This document shows positions 1 through 7,491 of a stretch of DNA of 64,000 bases, piece after piece (positions within the stretch are counted from its first letter, which is position 1; the number at the start of each line of letters is the position of its first letter). Location: the NCBI GenBank assembly GCA_015665275.1, contig JADFAL010000001.1:35697-99696 (forward strand). Direction: 5' to 3'. This DNA is from Flavobacteriales bacterium (lineage in GTDB: Bacteria; Bacteroidota; Bacteroidia; Flavobacteriales_D; Crocinitomicaceae). The translations under genes and the position numbers were made by a program. The notes under the pieces are model-generated. The model was not told the DNA's origin and ran no database searches. It saw only the letters and a list, made by a program, of their open reading frames with translations.

Positions 1-1
1 T

Positions 2-991
2 TACATTGATTCATTTTTGGTCCCTGGAGGAACCGATACGGTATTTTTCAATTTATCTATAGACGCGGCTTATCCTAGTAATGGCAGACCTCAAATGCGC
101 CTAAGAGTAACCGAGCCGGTTAACGGGTATCGTGCTGGATTTCTCTCAACAGCAGCAAATGGAACCGTACATTATTGGAACTTAACAGAGCTTACTACAG
201 ATGTTGGTAACTGGGGAATGTCGTTTGGAAGCATAGGTCTAGGGTCTACAGGAGGCGACAACCAATTTGGGGTAGGAATTCCTGCTTGCGCTACCAATAC
301 AATAACCGTGGCGGCGTATTCATCTGAGTTTTATACCACAACTGGAAACTTGGTTGGTGGGGCAGAGGCTTCATTTTCAAGTAACGGGCCACTGATGGAT
401 GGAACCTTGAAACCCGATATTTCTGCACCAGGAGTTCAGGTAGCATCTTCCATATCATCGTATACTGATGCTACTTTCCAACAAGTGGATGAAGTGGATT
501 TTAATGGGCGAACGTATCCATTTGGTCGATATAGCGGAACTTCGATGTCGAGCCCAGCAGTAGCCGGAATTGCAGCTATTATTTTGGAGGCAAATCCATT
601 CTTATCTGCAAATCAGGTGAAGGACGTAATTATCCAAACGGCAAGAACAGACAATCATACAGGTGCAATTCCACCGCACAGCGTGAAGTGGGGATGGGGA
701 AAAATTAATGCGTATCAAGCGGTTTTAGCGGCCTTAGAAATTGTTGGCCAGAATGAACAGGAAATCGATTACAATTGGACCGTTTCTCCAAACCCAGCCT
801 CAAACACAATTTCTGTGAAGGGTATTGTAGGAACAGTTGCGGATGTACAGATTATTTCTATGTTGGGTGCTTCGGTATTTCAAGGCTCGGAGGTTTCAGC
901 TATTGACGTTTCTGCTTTGGAATCGGGGGCTTATATCCTTCGTTTGGTTGTGGACGGAAAGGTGCAGCAAACAAAGTTTGTCAGAGAATAA
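2..991 (+). CDS. Subtilisin-like S8 peptidase, C-terminal part, T9SS substrate (5' end outside window)
   Basis: The reading frame is already open at base 2 and the start lies upstream. The part present holds the end of an S8 catalytic domain: the GTSMSSP motif with the nucleophile Ser (codon at 542-544) and the following PAVAG helix. The catalytic Asp and His are not in the window. After about residue 250 comes a T9SS type A sorting domain, beginning SPNPASNTISVKG and ending in the usual basic strand (KVQQTKFVRE). This implies export through the outer membrane and cleavage or anchoring by the T9SS. A Rho-independent terminator follows directly. The family assignment is firm; the substrate is unknown. 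Confidence 0.9.
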   Translation, partial: YIDSFLVPGGTDTVFFNLSIDAAYPSNGRPQMRLRVTEPVNGYRAGFLSTAANGTVHYWNLTELTTDVGNWGMSFGSIGLGSTGGDNQFGVGIPACATNTITVAAYSSEFYTTTGNLVGGAEASFSSNGPLMDGTLKPDISAPGVQVASSISSYTDATFQQVDEVDFNGRTYPFGRYSGTSMSSPAVAGIAAIILEANPFLSANQVKDVIIQTARTDNHTGAIPPHSVKWGWGKINAYQAVLAALEIVGQNEQEIDYNWTVSPNPASNTISVKGIVGTVADVQIISMLGASVFQGSEVSAIDVSALESGAYILRLVVDGKVQQTKFVRE

Positions 992-1016
992 TTTTGGTTT
1001 CGCTCTTGAAACGAAA

Positions 1017-1050
1017 AAAGGCCGATCGTTGAGATGCGGCCTTTCTTTAT
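1017..1050 (+). terminator. Rho-independent terminator, probably bidirectional
   Basis: A perfect 8-bp stem AAAGGCCG/CGGCCTTT (1017-1024 with 1037-1044) has a 12-nt loop. It is flanked by an A-run on the left and a T-rich stretch on the right. It lies between the convergent genes ending at 991 and 1068, so it can serve both. Confidence 0.8.
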
Positions 1051-1067
1051 GTAGGTTGTTTGTAAAT

Positions 1068-1259
1068 TCAATTACCGTGCTTCACACGTTTGCTTTTCTT
1101 GACTTTGTGCTTCGGCTTCTGGAATTCTTTCTGTTGTTTTTTCTTCATTTTCGTATTAGACACGCCGTGGTATCCATTTCCGGCCGCATTAGAAGCACCG
1201 CAACTTACGAAGGCCAATGAAGTAACAATTGCTAGGGAGATGATGACTACTTTTTTCAT
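1068..1259 (-). CDS. Small lysine-rich lipoprotein
   Basis: A 63-residue protein with a signal peptide and a lipobox-like FVSC near residue 20, so it is probably lipidated and membrane-anchored. The mature part is about 43 residues. After a short Gly/Asn-rich linker it is strongly basic (runs such as KMKKKQQK and KHKVKKSKR), ending HGN. No domain is recognisable. A basic surface tail could bind anionic polymer, but that is only a guess. The gene sits alone and faces the terminator it shares with the subtilase. Confidence 0.6.
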   Translation of the reverse strand: MKKVVIISLAIVTSLAFVSCGASNAAGNGYHGVSNTKMKKKQQKEFQKPKHKVKKSKRVKHGN

Positions 1260-1373
1260 TTTCTAGTTTTTGGAGATAAGATTTTTTAAGAAGAGAAACC
1301 CATTAAGGAGACGAGTATCTGTATTAACTGCAACGATAAGGAAATTTAATTATTGTATTATGCCTGCATAACT

Positions 1374-1685
1374 TTATAGACTACTTTCTGCAAATACTTC
1401 GAAATGATCCACAAGTCCAGGGAAGTCAACAAGGAATTGACGATCATTTTGGTAGCCGACGGCCTCCGCGAATTTTTGGCCAGTAAACCTTTTGATGGAT
1501 GATAGGTCTTTCCAAAAAGTAAGAAGTTTGAAATCGGTGTATTCGCCATCCAACTTTTTAAGAAACACATGTTTCACATAACCTTCGGTCGCTGAATAAC
1601 CCGGAATATAGCGTTCTTCAATGAGTTTCGTGTAAATATTAGCATGAGCGTTTGTTGTTCTTCCCTCCCAAGTTCGTACAATCAT
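1374..1685 (-). CDS. Antibiotic biosynthesis monooxygenase (ABM)-like small protein
   Basis: A 103-residue protein of the dimeric alpha-beta-barrel (ABM/YdhR-like) type. It starts MIVRTWEGR, has the central strand with an aromatic/hydrophobic segment (FKLLTFWKDLSSIKRFTG) and ends with a DHFEVF strand. Members of this fold act as small cofactor-free monooxygenases or haem/quinone handlers; the substrate cannot be read from sequence. The start ATG lies 11 bases after the stop of the downstream-coordinate nnr gene region, and both genes are on the minus strand. A second ABM-type gene at 7165-7488 is broken. Confidence 0.65.
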   Translation of the reverse strand: MIVRTWEGRTTNAHANIYTKLIEERYIPGYSATEGYVKHVFLKKLDGEYTDFKLLTFWKDLSSIKRFTGQKFAEAVGYQNDRQFLVDFPGLVDHFEVFAESSL

Positions 1686-1696
1686 AGTATTTGTTT

Positions 1697-3190
1697 TTAA
1701 TTCTCACGGAACGCTTTTGGTAAATAGTCAATCAAATCAAGTGCTTTCATAGCCTCCATACCAATATCTTCAGCGCACAAGTCGCCAGCCAGACCATGGA
1801 GGTAGCATCCAATTAGTGCAGCATTCTCTGAAGAGTAACCACGAGCCATGAGTCCGGTAAGTAACCCAGTAAGTACATCTCCACTTCCGCCTTTGGCCAT
1901 TCCGGGATTGCCCGAACTGTTGAAGTATACATTTCCGTCTGGCAGTGCAATGGAAGAGTGCCGTCCTTTTAAAAGAATGATCAATTTATAATTCAACGCT
2001 TTTTCTCGAAGTCGTTCCAATTGTTCATGACTGTTCCGCGTGGCTCCAAACAAACGTTCGAACTCTTTTGGGTGCGGCGTAAGTACGGACCCTTTTGGTA
2101 GTTGAGTCAGGTCGGACTCCGAAAGCAAGTTCAAGGCATCAGCATCTATGACCATTGGAGCGTTTGCATTGCGCACAACATCGAGAAGTACATCTTTCGT
2201 TGATTTGTTTTGACCAATCCCCGGACCGACCCCAATGGAGCTGTATTTTTTCATATCAGGAACTGCATTAATATGATCATTACCAATGGTAAGGCACATT
2301 GCTTCAGGACATGTTGATTGTAAAATGGAACACCCGACTTCAGGAACCATAATAGTCGTGAGTCCGGCCCCTGATCGAAGACAAGCGCTTGTTGCTAAAA
2401 CTGCGGCACCCATCATTCCCTTGGACCCACAAATCAACCCGGCGTGACCGTACGTTCCTTTATGACTCTGCGCAGACCGAGGCTTCAATAATGATTGGAT
2501 TGTGCTTTTGTCGATGAGAAACTCTTGGGTGGTTAGGGAAGTAATAAAACCTGCGTCCAGACCAATATCTAAAACATCCCATTGCCCTACCACATTGGCA
2601 TATTCGGGGAAAAGAAAATTCAGTTTTGGCGATTGAAAAGTAAAAGTGCAATCGGCATGAATAATCCGGTCGAGATGTTCGCTGCAATTACCTCGGTCGT
2701 AGAGGCCAGAAGGTAAATCGACACTGCATACCAACTCGGAAGTCTGGTTGATTTTCACAACAACCTCACTTAGCAACCCCTCCAAAGGGCGAGAGATGCC
2801 CGTTCCTACCAGCGCGTCAATAATTATTGGGTGTAAACGGCTTGGAAATTCAGAGGCGTTTTCAATTCGTTGAATGTTGATCCCGAGTTCCCTTAATCTA
2901 TTTTGATTTGTTCGATTGTCTGGGCTCACCTTCTCTGAGAATGGAACCAAAAAGCAATTTACCTCCCATCCTTTTTCATGCAACAGCCGAGCGATAACAA
3001 ATCCATCGCCACCATTATTTCCAGTTCCGCAGAAAATAGAGGTGCGTTTTTCTAGTGAAGAGAAATTTTTTAAAAACGAATGGACAAATGCGGCACTTGC
3101 TCGTTCCATTAAATCAATAGATGGAATCGGTTCGTTTGCAATGGTGTATGCATCGCACTCCCTAATTTGTTGTGAAGTAAGAATTTTCAT
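1697..3190 (-). CDS. nnr: Bifunctional NAD(P)HX epimerase / ADP-dependent NAD(P)HX dehydratase
   Basis: Repairs damaged nicotinamide cofactors. The N-terminal YjeF_N domain (about residues 1-210) epimerises R- to S-NAD(P)HX; the C-terminal carbohydrate-kinase-like domain (about 225-497) dehydrates S-NAD(P)HX using ADP. Visible motifs are GTGNNGGDGFVIARLL in the first domain and NPGMAKGGSGDVLTGLLTGL in the second. The frame opens at 3211, but the ATG at 3190 (MKILTSQQIRE) gives the usual N-terminus, about 497 residues, normal for the fused form. No operon partner is evident apart from the ABM-like gene downstream. Confidence 0.93.
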   Translation of the reverse strand: MKILTSQQIRECDAYTIANEPIPSIDLMERASAAFVHSFLKNFSSLEKRTSIFCGTGNNGGDGFVIARLLHEKGWEVNCFLVPFSEKVSPDNRTNQNRLRELGINIQRIENASEFPSRLHPIIIDALVGTGISRPLEGLLSEVVVKINQTSELVCSVDLPSGLYDRGNCSEHLDRIIHADCTFTFQSPKLNFLFPEYANVVGQWDVLDIGLDAGFITSLTTQEFLIDKSTIQSLLKPRSAQSHKGTYGHAGLICGSKGMMGAAVLATSACLRSGAGLTTIMVPEVGCSILQSTCPEAMCLTIGNDHINAVPDMKKYSSIGVGPGIGQNKSTKDVLLDVVRNANAPMVIDADALNLLSESDLTQLPKGSVLTPHPKEFERLFGATRNSHEQLERLREKALNYKLIILLKGRHSSIALPDGNVYFNSSGNPGMAKGGSGDVLTGLLTGLMARGYSSENAALIGCYLHGLAGDLCAEDIGMEAMKALDLIDYLPKAFREN

Positions 3191-3213
3191 AGATAAAAAC
3201 AGTAATACCAATA

Positions 3214-3614
3214 CTAACTGAATAAATCAAGAAATCCCTCCAAAATGACTACAACAAAATCGAAAAATACCAAACGGTTGGTTGTTCTTTCGAAATTGTC
3301 TTTGCTTTCAGACGCTCTTTTTTCACCTCTTGTTTTTCCCTTTGCAGACTTTCGGTTGACCGTACCTCTTCTGCGATTCTCTCGCCGTTCAAACTTCTCT
3401 TTATGAGCAGCAGTCTTTCCAAGGATGTAATGATCGTAAAGCTTGTCATATTTCACTTTACTAAATGGGTCGCCAATGACGGTGTAGGCTTCATTAAGTT
3501 CAATAAAATGAATTGGATCAACACCTGGGCTAGCATCCGGATGCCTTTCTTTTGCCAGTTTTCGCGAATTCCAACGGACCTGTCAACCTCTAATATTTTG
3601 TAGTAATCCTTCAA
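3214..3614 (-). pseudogene. J-domain (DnaJ-like) membrane protein gene, frameshifted
   Basis: Read on the minus strand from a TTG at 3614, one frame gives KDYYKILEVDRSVGIRE (J-domain helix I). The next frame then gives RKLAKERHPDAS with the diagnostic HPD motif, continuing LNEAYTVIGDPFSKVKYDKLY (helices III-IV). It goes on through a highly charged Arg/Lys/Glu segment to a C-terminal hydrophobic helix (LVFFDFVVVILEGF) and the stop at 3214. The two parts are in different frames, and helix II has lost about 3-4 residues at the junction near 3560. A small deletion with frameshift is the simplest reading. No ATG is present, and a terminator abuts the 5' end. An intact copy would be a J-protein co-chaperone tethered to the membrane. 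Confidence 0.75.
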
Positions 3615-3625
3615 AATTCCAAAAT

Positions 3626-3660
3626 CAAAAAAGGCGGTACACTCAAATGCACCGCCTTTC
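3626..3660 (-). terminator. Rho-independent terminator of the lipoprotein pair
   Basis: A perfect 9-bp stem AAAGGCGGT/ACCGCCTTT (3630-3638 with 3651-3659) has a 12-nt loop and is followed on the minus strand by TTTTGATTTT. It ends the unit running from 4433 to 3677. Confidence 0.85.
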
Positions 3661-3676
3661 CTGATTATACAACAAT

Positions 3677-4048
3677 CTAGTTGATGAAAACGACTTCTTC
3701 AGTCGTCGTTTCCTGTTCAACCTTAATAATTCCTTGACCTATAAGTCCACTTTTCTCAGCATCAATGTTCAAAACGGCAACACCCGCCTGACCCAACTGA
3801 TACACTTCATTGAAGTTGAAAATGGCCTCTCCAGCTGAATTTGTGTACGCAGTATCGTACAACACAACGCTGGATGCTTGATTTGTCGTTGACTGTCCGT
3901 AAACAATCACACGTGCATTATAAACCGGCTGATTGTTGGCATCACGTACCAAAATCTTCGCGATAGTATCTTCTTTCTTTCTACATGAAACTGAGATTGT
4001 TCCAACAAACAAAATCAACAATGCAAATATTATATAGCGTCCTTTCAT
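3677..4048 (-). CDS. Lipoprotein, tandem paralog 2
   Basis: 123 residues. It has a signal peptide with a lipobox ending SVSC at about residue 22, then a single beta-sandwich-like domain. The pattern (AKILVRDANNQPVYNARVIVYG, TNSAGEAIFNF, EEVVFIN) resembles carboxypeptidase-regulatory/Cna-B-like folds, in which a value-like loop is modified by a following strand. It is paralogous to the gene just upstream (4059-4433): same size, same order of strands and same acidic ending. The two are 10 bases apart and form one transcription unit. Function is unknown; a periplasmic or surface-exposed adhesin or stalk domain is plausible. Confidence 0.7.
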   Translation of the reverse strand: MKGRYIIFALLILFVGTISVSCRKKEDTIAKILVRDANNQPVYNARVIVYGQSTTNQASSVVLYDTAYTNSAGEAIFNFNEVYQLGQAGVAVLNIDAEKSGLIGQGIIKVEQETTTEEVVFIN

Positions 4049-4058
4049 AGTCTTATTT

Positions 4059-4433
4059 TTAGTTTGGTAGGAAAATCGTTTCTACCGCAGTCGTATGTAC
4101 GCGACTTCTAATATAACCTGTAGCTTCCTTGGTAGCCGTCTTCGCGATAATATCGAAATATGCTACTGGGTTGTCTTCAGCACCAGCCGCTTCATAGTAT
4201 GCGCGCATACTGAAATATGCAAAACCAGAGTTATTGGTTACAACGGTATCAACCCATGACATTGTCTCAGGGTTCGAGTTTACATCACCAATAATAATGA
4301 CTTTTGCACCCTCAACCAACTCGTTGCTGGCAGAACGAACAAATACTTTGATAACTGATGGATTGTCGTTTTTACACGCGGTAAAGAGACCGAGCGAAAC
4401 AAAAAGCAATCCTATAATTAGTAATTTTTTCAT
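4059..4433 (-). CDS. Lipoprotein, tandem paralog 1
   Basis: 124 residues. It has a signal peptide and a lipobox ending LFTAC, then one beta-rich domain (IKVFVRSASNELVEGAKVII, TNNSGFAYFSM, TAVETIFLPN) of the carboxypeptidase-regulatory-like type. It is the first gene of a two-gene unit with its paralog at 3677-4048, and a promoter-like box lies about 40 bases upstream. Function is not recognisable. The pair looks like a recent local duplication that has since diverged, because the domain layout is shared while most residues differ. Confidence 0.7.
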   Translation of the reverse strand: MKKLLIIGLLFVSLGLFTACKNDNPSVIKVFVRSASNELVEGAKVIIIGDVNSNPETMSWVDTVVTNNSGFAYFSMRAYYEAAGAEDNPVAYFDIIAKTATKEATGYIRSRVHTTAVETIFLPN

Positions 4434-4469
4434 AAAAATCTTGCGCTAATCCTCATAAACAGAGCCGTT

Positions 4470-4477
4470 CAAAGATA
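4470..4477 (-). promoter_or_regulatory. Bacteroidota -7 promoter box (TATCTTTG)
   Basis: On the minus strand the sequence reads TATCTTTG, a perfect match to the TAnnTTTG -7 element used by the Bacteroidota primary sigma factor. It lies about 37 bases before the ATG of the lipoprotein pair. No clean -33 TTTG is seen, only a T-rich stretch about 18 bases upstream. Confidence 0.5.
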
Positions 4478-4642
4478 ATCTATTTCGATTAAAAAGAGAA
4501 CTTTACCCCTTTAATTCTTAACTTCGTACGCCTTATTGAACGGTTTTGTTTCAATTTATAACAAGTTTACCTATTAAAAAGTTACAATGACCACTCTAAG
4601 TACTGAAACGAAGGTTCTTAGAAAAGGTTGGATTAAGTGCTG

Positions 4643-5674
4643 ATGAAAGAGAAAGTGGAACAATTAAAAGCTGAAATCGATCAATTTGAAATCGATTCGG
4701 CCGAAGCAATGGAAAAGTTTCGAATTGCCTATTTGGGATCCAAAGGAGCTATCAAAGATTTATTTTCCGATTTAAAGCAAGTACCGAACGAAGAAAAGCG
4801 TGAGGCCGGACAGCTTGTAAATGGGCTGCGACAATTTGCGCAAGAAAAACTAGATTCTCAAAAGGATGCACTTTCGAATTCGGAAGAAAGTTCGAAGGGA
4901 ATTGATGTGACACGTCCAGGCGATGGAATAATCATTGGAAGCCGTCACCCGTTATCATTGGTACGATCAGAAATCATTGAAATCTTTTCTCGCGTTGGAT
5001 TTACCGTTTCTGAAGGACCGGAAATAGAAAACGATTGGCATAACTTCTCAGCATTGAATTTCCCACCGGAGCATCCTGCGAGAGATATGCAGGACACTTT
5101 CTTTATCGAAAAGGGAGATACACCGGAATCAGAAATGGCTTTGAGAACGCACACTTCGTCTGTTCAGGTGCGCGTAATGGAAACGTCAGAACCACCAATT
5201 CGCACTATTTCACCCGGACGTGTATATCGAAATGAAGCAATTTCTGCTCGTGCGCATTGTTTCTTCCATCAGGTAGAAGGATTGTATATCGATACAGATG
5301 TTTCTTTCGCGGATTTAAAGCAGACTTTGCTGTACTTCGCTCAGGAAATGTTTGGAGATAAAGCAGAGATTCGTTTGCGCCCATCGTATTTTCCATTCAC
5401 AGAGCCGAGTGCTGAAGTAGATGTTTCTTGTACTATCTGTAGCGGAAAAGGATGTAATGTATGCAAGTACACTGGGTGGTTGGAAATTTTAGGATGTGGA
5501 ATGGTAGATCCAAATGTTTTGGAGGCTAGCAATATCGATCCGGAAAAATACTCTGGTTTCGCTTTCGGAATGGGAGTGGAACGCATCGCTCAATTAAAAT
5601 ACCGTGTCAACGATTTACGTTTGTATTCAGAGAACGATGTAAGGTTCTTGAAACAGTTTACGTCAGGAATGTAA
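4643..5674 (+). CDS. pheS: Phenylalanyl-tRNA synthetase alpha subunit
   Basis: Catalytic subunit that, with PheT, charges tRNA-Phe. It has the N-terminal coiled-coil arm (residues 1-90), the class II motif 2 region (RTISPGRVYRNEAISARAHC) and motif 3 (GFAFGMGVERIAQLKY). The four-cysteine insertion CTICSGKGCNVC (about residues 263-274) is a zinc-ribbon-like loop found in many bacterial PheS. The frame opens at a GTG at 4637; I prefer the ATG at 4643, giving 343 residues. pheT is not adjacent. The next gene starts one base after the stop, so the three genes 4643-7168 look co-transcribed. Confidence 0.95.
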   Translation: MKEKVEQLKAEIDQFEIDSAEAMEKFRIAYLGSKGAIKDLFSDLKQVPNEEKREAGQLVNGLRQFAQEKLDSQKDALSNSEESSKGIDVTRPGDGIIIGSRHPLSLVRSEIIEIFSRVGFTVSEGPEIENDWHNFSALNFPPEHPARDMQDTFFIEKGDTPESEMALRTHTSSVQVRVMETSEPPIRTISPGRVYRNEAISARAHCFFHQVEGLYIDTDVSFADLKQTLLYFAQEMFGDKAEIRLRPSYFPFTEPSAEVDVSCTICSGKGCNVCKYTGWLEILGCGMVDPNVLEASNIDPEKYSGFAFGMGVERIAQLKYRVNDLRLYSENDVRFLKQFTSGM

Positions 5675-5675
5675 T

Positions 5676-6041
5676 ATGGGACTATTTTCATTTTCTAATA
5701 AGAAACGATTACCATGGACGGATGTCTCGTCTGTGGATCAATTGCACGAAGTATTGGAATCAGCAAAAGACAAGCCGGTACTGTTGTTCAAGCATAGTAC
5801 GCGATGTAGCATTTCATCCATGGCGCTGCACTCGTTCGAAAACGAATGGGACGAAGAGAATGAACGTTGTGCGCTCTACTTTGTAGACTTACTTAGATAT
5901 CGTGATGTATCAAGTGCAATTGCTGAGGAAACCGGCGTCATACATCAATCTCCGCAAGCTATTTTATTTAACGGAGCTGAGGTAATCTACCACGCTTCGC
6001 ATTCAGGAATTGATGCACGTGCGATTGAAAAACTAGTGTAA
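5676..6041 (+). CDS. ytxJ: YtxJ-like bacillithiol-system redox protein (monothiol bacilliredoxin)
   Basis: 121 residues with a thioredoxin-like fold. The active-site loop HSTRCSIS carries a single Cys where thioredoxins have CxxC, as in the YtxJ/BrxC family that removes bacillithiol from proteins. The hydrophobic strands (PVLLFKHS, CALYFVDLLRY) and a PQAILF loop, the counterpart of the cis-Pro loop, are present. It is cytoplasmic, with no signal peptide. It begins right after pheS and overlaps the next start by one base. The family assignment is good; use of bacillithiol by this organism is inferred from the family. Confidence 0.8.
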   Translation: MGLFSFSNKKRLPWTDVSSVDQLHEVLESAKDKPVLLFKHSTRCSISSMALHSFENEWDEENERCALYFVDLLRYRDVSSAIAEETGVIHQSPQAILFNGAEVIYHASHSGIDARAIEKLV

Positions 6042-7168
6042 TGAACCCAAACGCAAAGAAATATATTGTCATAACATTGATTGTTCTGGTAGGAGGAGCC
6101 TTGTTGATTGGACCTCTTATACGGAGTAACCCAGACACTCCAGATCCGGGATCAATCAAGAGGCCGGTTGATATTAAGCTTCCGGCGGAATTCGGTTTCG
6201 ATCAAAATTTGGCAGCGATTACCGGAGTTACGCAAAATGTAGAAATTCAAGTAAACCAGAAAGATATTGCTTCTATGGAAGTCGATTTTGACGGAACCAT
6301 TATTCAGAAATGGGACGATCCTACAGGCAATGTTTCCTTTCCGTTTTCTGCAACTATTCTGGACACGTACCCGATAAAGTTGACTGTAACATTGAAGGAT
6401 GGAAGTCAAACTACCGATGAGCGATTGGTCCGTGTAGTTTCTGACATTCCACCTACGTATCTTCGTGCCGAAATAATAGGAAATCCACTGCCGCATGATG
6501 CCAACAGTTTTACGCAAGGATTAGAGTTTAAGGACGGCCGCCTTTACGAAGGTGTTGGACTTTACGGGGAATCTCGAATTTTGGAAGTCAACCTGCAGTC
6601 TGGAGAAATCCTGCGAAAATTAGGGTTGGATGCCAGTCATTTTGGAGAGGGGATTACCCTTCTTGGAGACAAGTTATACCAATTGACCTGGCAAAAAGGT
6701 AAGTGTTTGGTGTATGATTATTCCTTAAACTCCGATAGTTTTACTTTGCTCGATGAGAAAGCGTATGAAGGTGAAGGCTGGGGGTTGTGCAATAATGGAT
6801 CTGAATTGATCTTATCAAATGGATCTGAAAAAATCCAATTTATCGATCCAGAAACCTTTGAAGTGAAGCGTACAATTCAGGTATTCAGTGACGAAGGTCC
6901 TTTCACGCAGTTGAACGAGTTGGAGTTCATCGACGGTAAAATCTATGCAAACATTTATCAGATGAATGCTGTGGTTGCCATCGATCCAGCAACCGGGAAA
7001 GTTGTAGAGATAATTGATTGCAGTCAGTTGTCAGCTCGAGGAGGTGCAGCAGTTGGCAAAGAATTGAACGGAATTGCTAAGGATGACACAACGGGAAAGG
7101 TGTATATGACCGGAAAGAAATGGTCGATGCTGTTTCAAGTTCAATTTGTTCCTGCCCCCAATTCTTAA
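6041..7168 (+). CDS. Membrane-anchored glutaminyl-peptide cyclotransferase (bacterial/plant-type)
   Basis: 375 residues. There is one N-terminal membrane segment (VITLIVLVGGALLIGPLI), then an Ig-like region (about 45-135), then a five-bladed beta-propeller QC domain. The QC domain is marked by PHDANSFTQGLEF, YEGVGLYGESRI, FGEGITLLGDKLYQLTW and LNELEFIDGKIYANIYQ. The enzyme converts N-terminal Gln into pyroglutamate. This is apt here, because many exported proteins of this organism have Gln as the first residue after signal peptide cleavage (for instance those starting at 7492, 15029 and 55007). That link is inference. Its ATG overlaps the ytxJ stop. Confidence 0.85.
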   Translation: MNPNAKKYIVITLIVLVGGALLIGPLIRSNPDTPDPGSIKRPVDIKLPAEFGFDQNLAAITGVTQNVEIQVNQKDIASMEVDFDGTIIQKWDDPTGNVSFPFSATILDTYPIKLTVTLKDGSQTTDERLVRVVSDIPPTYLRAEIIGNPLPHDANSFTQGLEFKDGRLYEGVGLYGESRILEVNLQSGEILRKLGLDASHFGEGITLLGDKLYQLTWQKGKCLVYDYSLNSDSFTLLDEKAYEGEGWGLCNNGSELILSNGSEKIQFIDPETFEVKRTIQVFSDEGPFTQLNELEFIDGKIYANIYQMNAVVAIDPATGKVVEIIDCSQLSARGGAAVGKELNGIAKDDTTGKVYMTGKKWSMLFQVQFVPAPNS

Positions 7169-7488
7169 TTTACAAAACCGTATTCACGTTCTACTTTCGC
7201 CACTCTAACCTGATACGCTTTGTACCATTTTGATTTACCGGTTTCTTGCGCTACTTTATGCGCAGCATTTTGTTTCCAATGAAGAATGCTTTCTTCGTTC
7301 TTCCAATAGGAAACCGTGATTTCAAAGTTGTCCCCAGCGGACTCCATTCCAAGATACCCAGGAGACTCTTTAGCCAACTCGTGCATGCGTTGGACCGTTT
7401 CTCCTTAACCCTCTTGAACTTCTGAAGCAATAGCAGTAAATACCACAGCGTAGTATGGAGGTTGAGGTGTTTTAGCAATGTTTCCCAT
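7165..7488 (-). pseudogene. ABM-family (antibiotic biosynthesis monooxygenase-like) gene with an in-frame stop
   Basis: From the ATG at 7488 the minus strand reads MGNIAKTPQPPYYAVVFTAI..EVQEG, then TAA at 7405-7407. In the same frame it continues GETVQRMHELAKESPGYLG.. to VEREYGFVN at 7165. The joined product would be about 107 residues, the normal size for this family (IAKTPQPPYYAV start, SYW core, KVEREYGF end). From memory of the family the stop falls at a Tyr position, so one base change from TAC/TAT to TAA would explain it. The family is a small dimeric alpha-beta-barrel, possibly haem- or quinone-related. Either a recent null allele or a sequence error. Confidence 0.8.
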
Positions 7489-7491
7489 TCG

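Noticed and set aside
837..1220. A 127-codon plus-strand ORF over the end of the subtilase and the small lipoprotein
   Set aside because: It is an alternative frame of the T9SS sorting domain, crosses a terminator, and is antisense to a lipoprotein gene.
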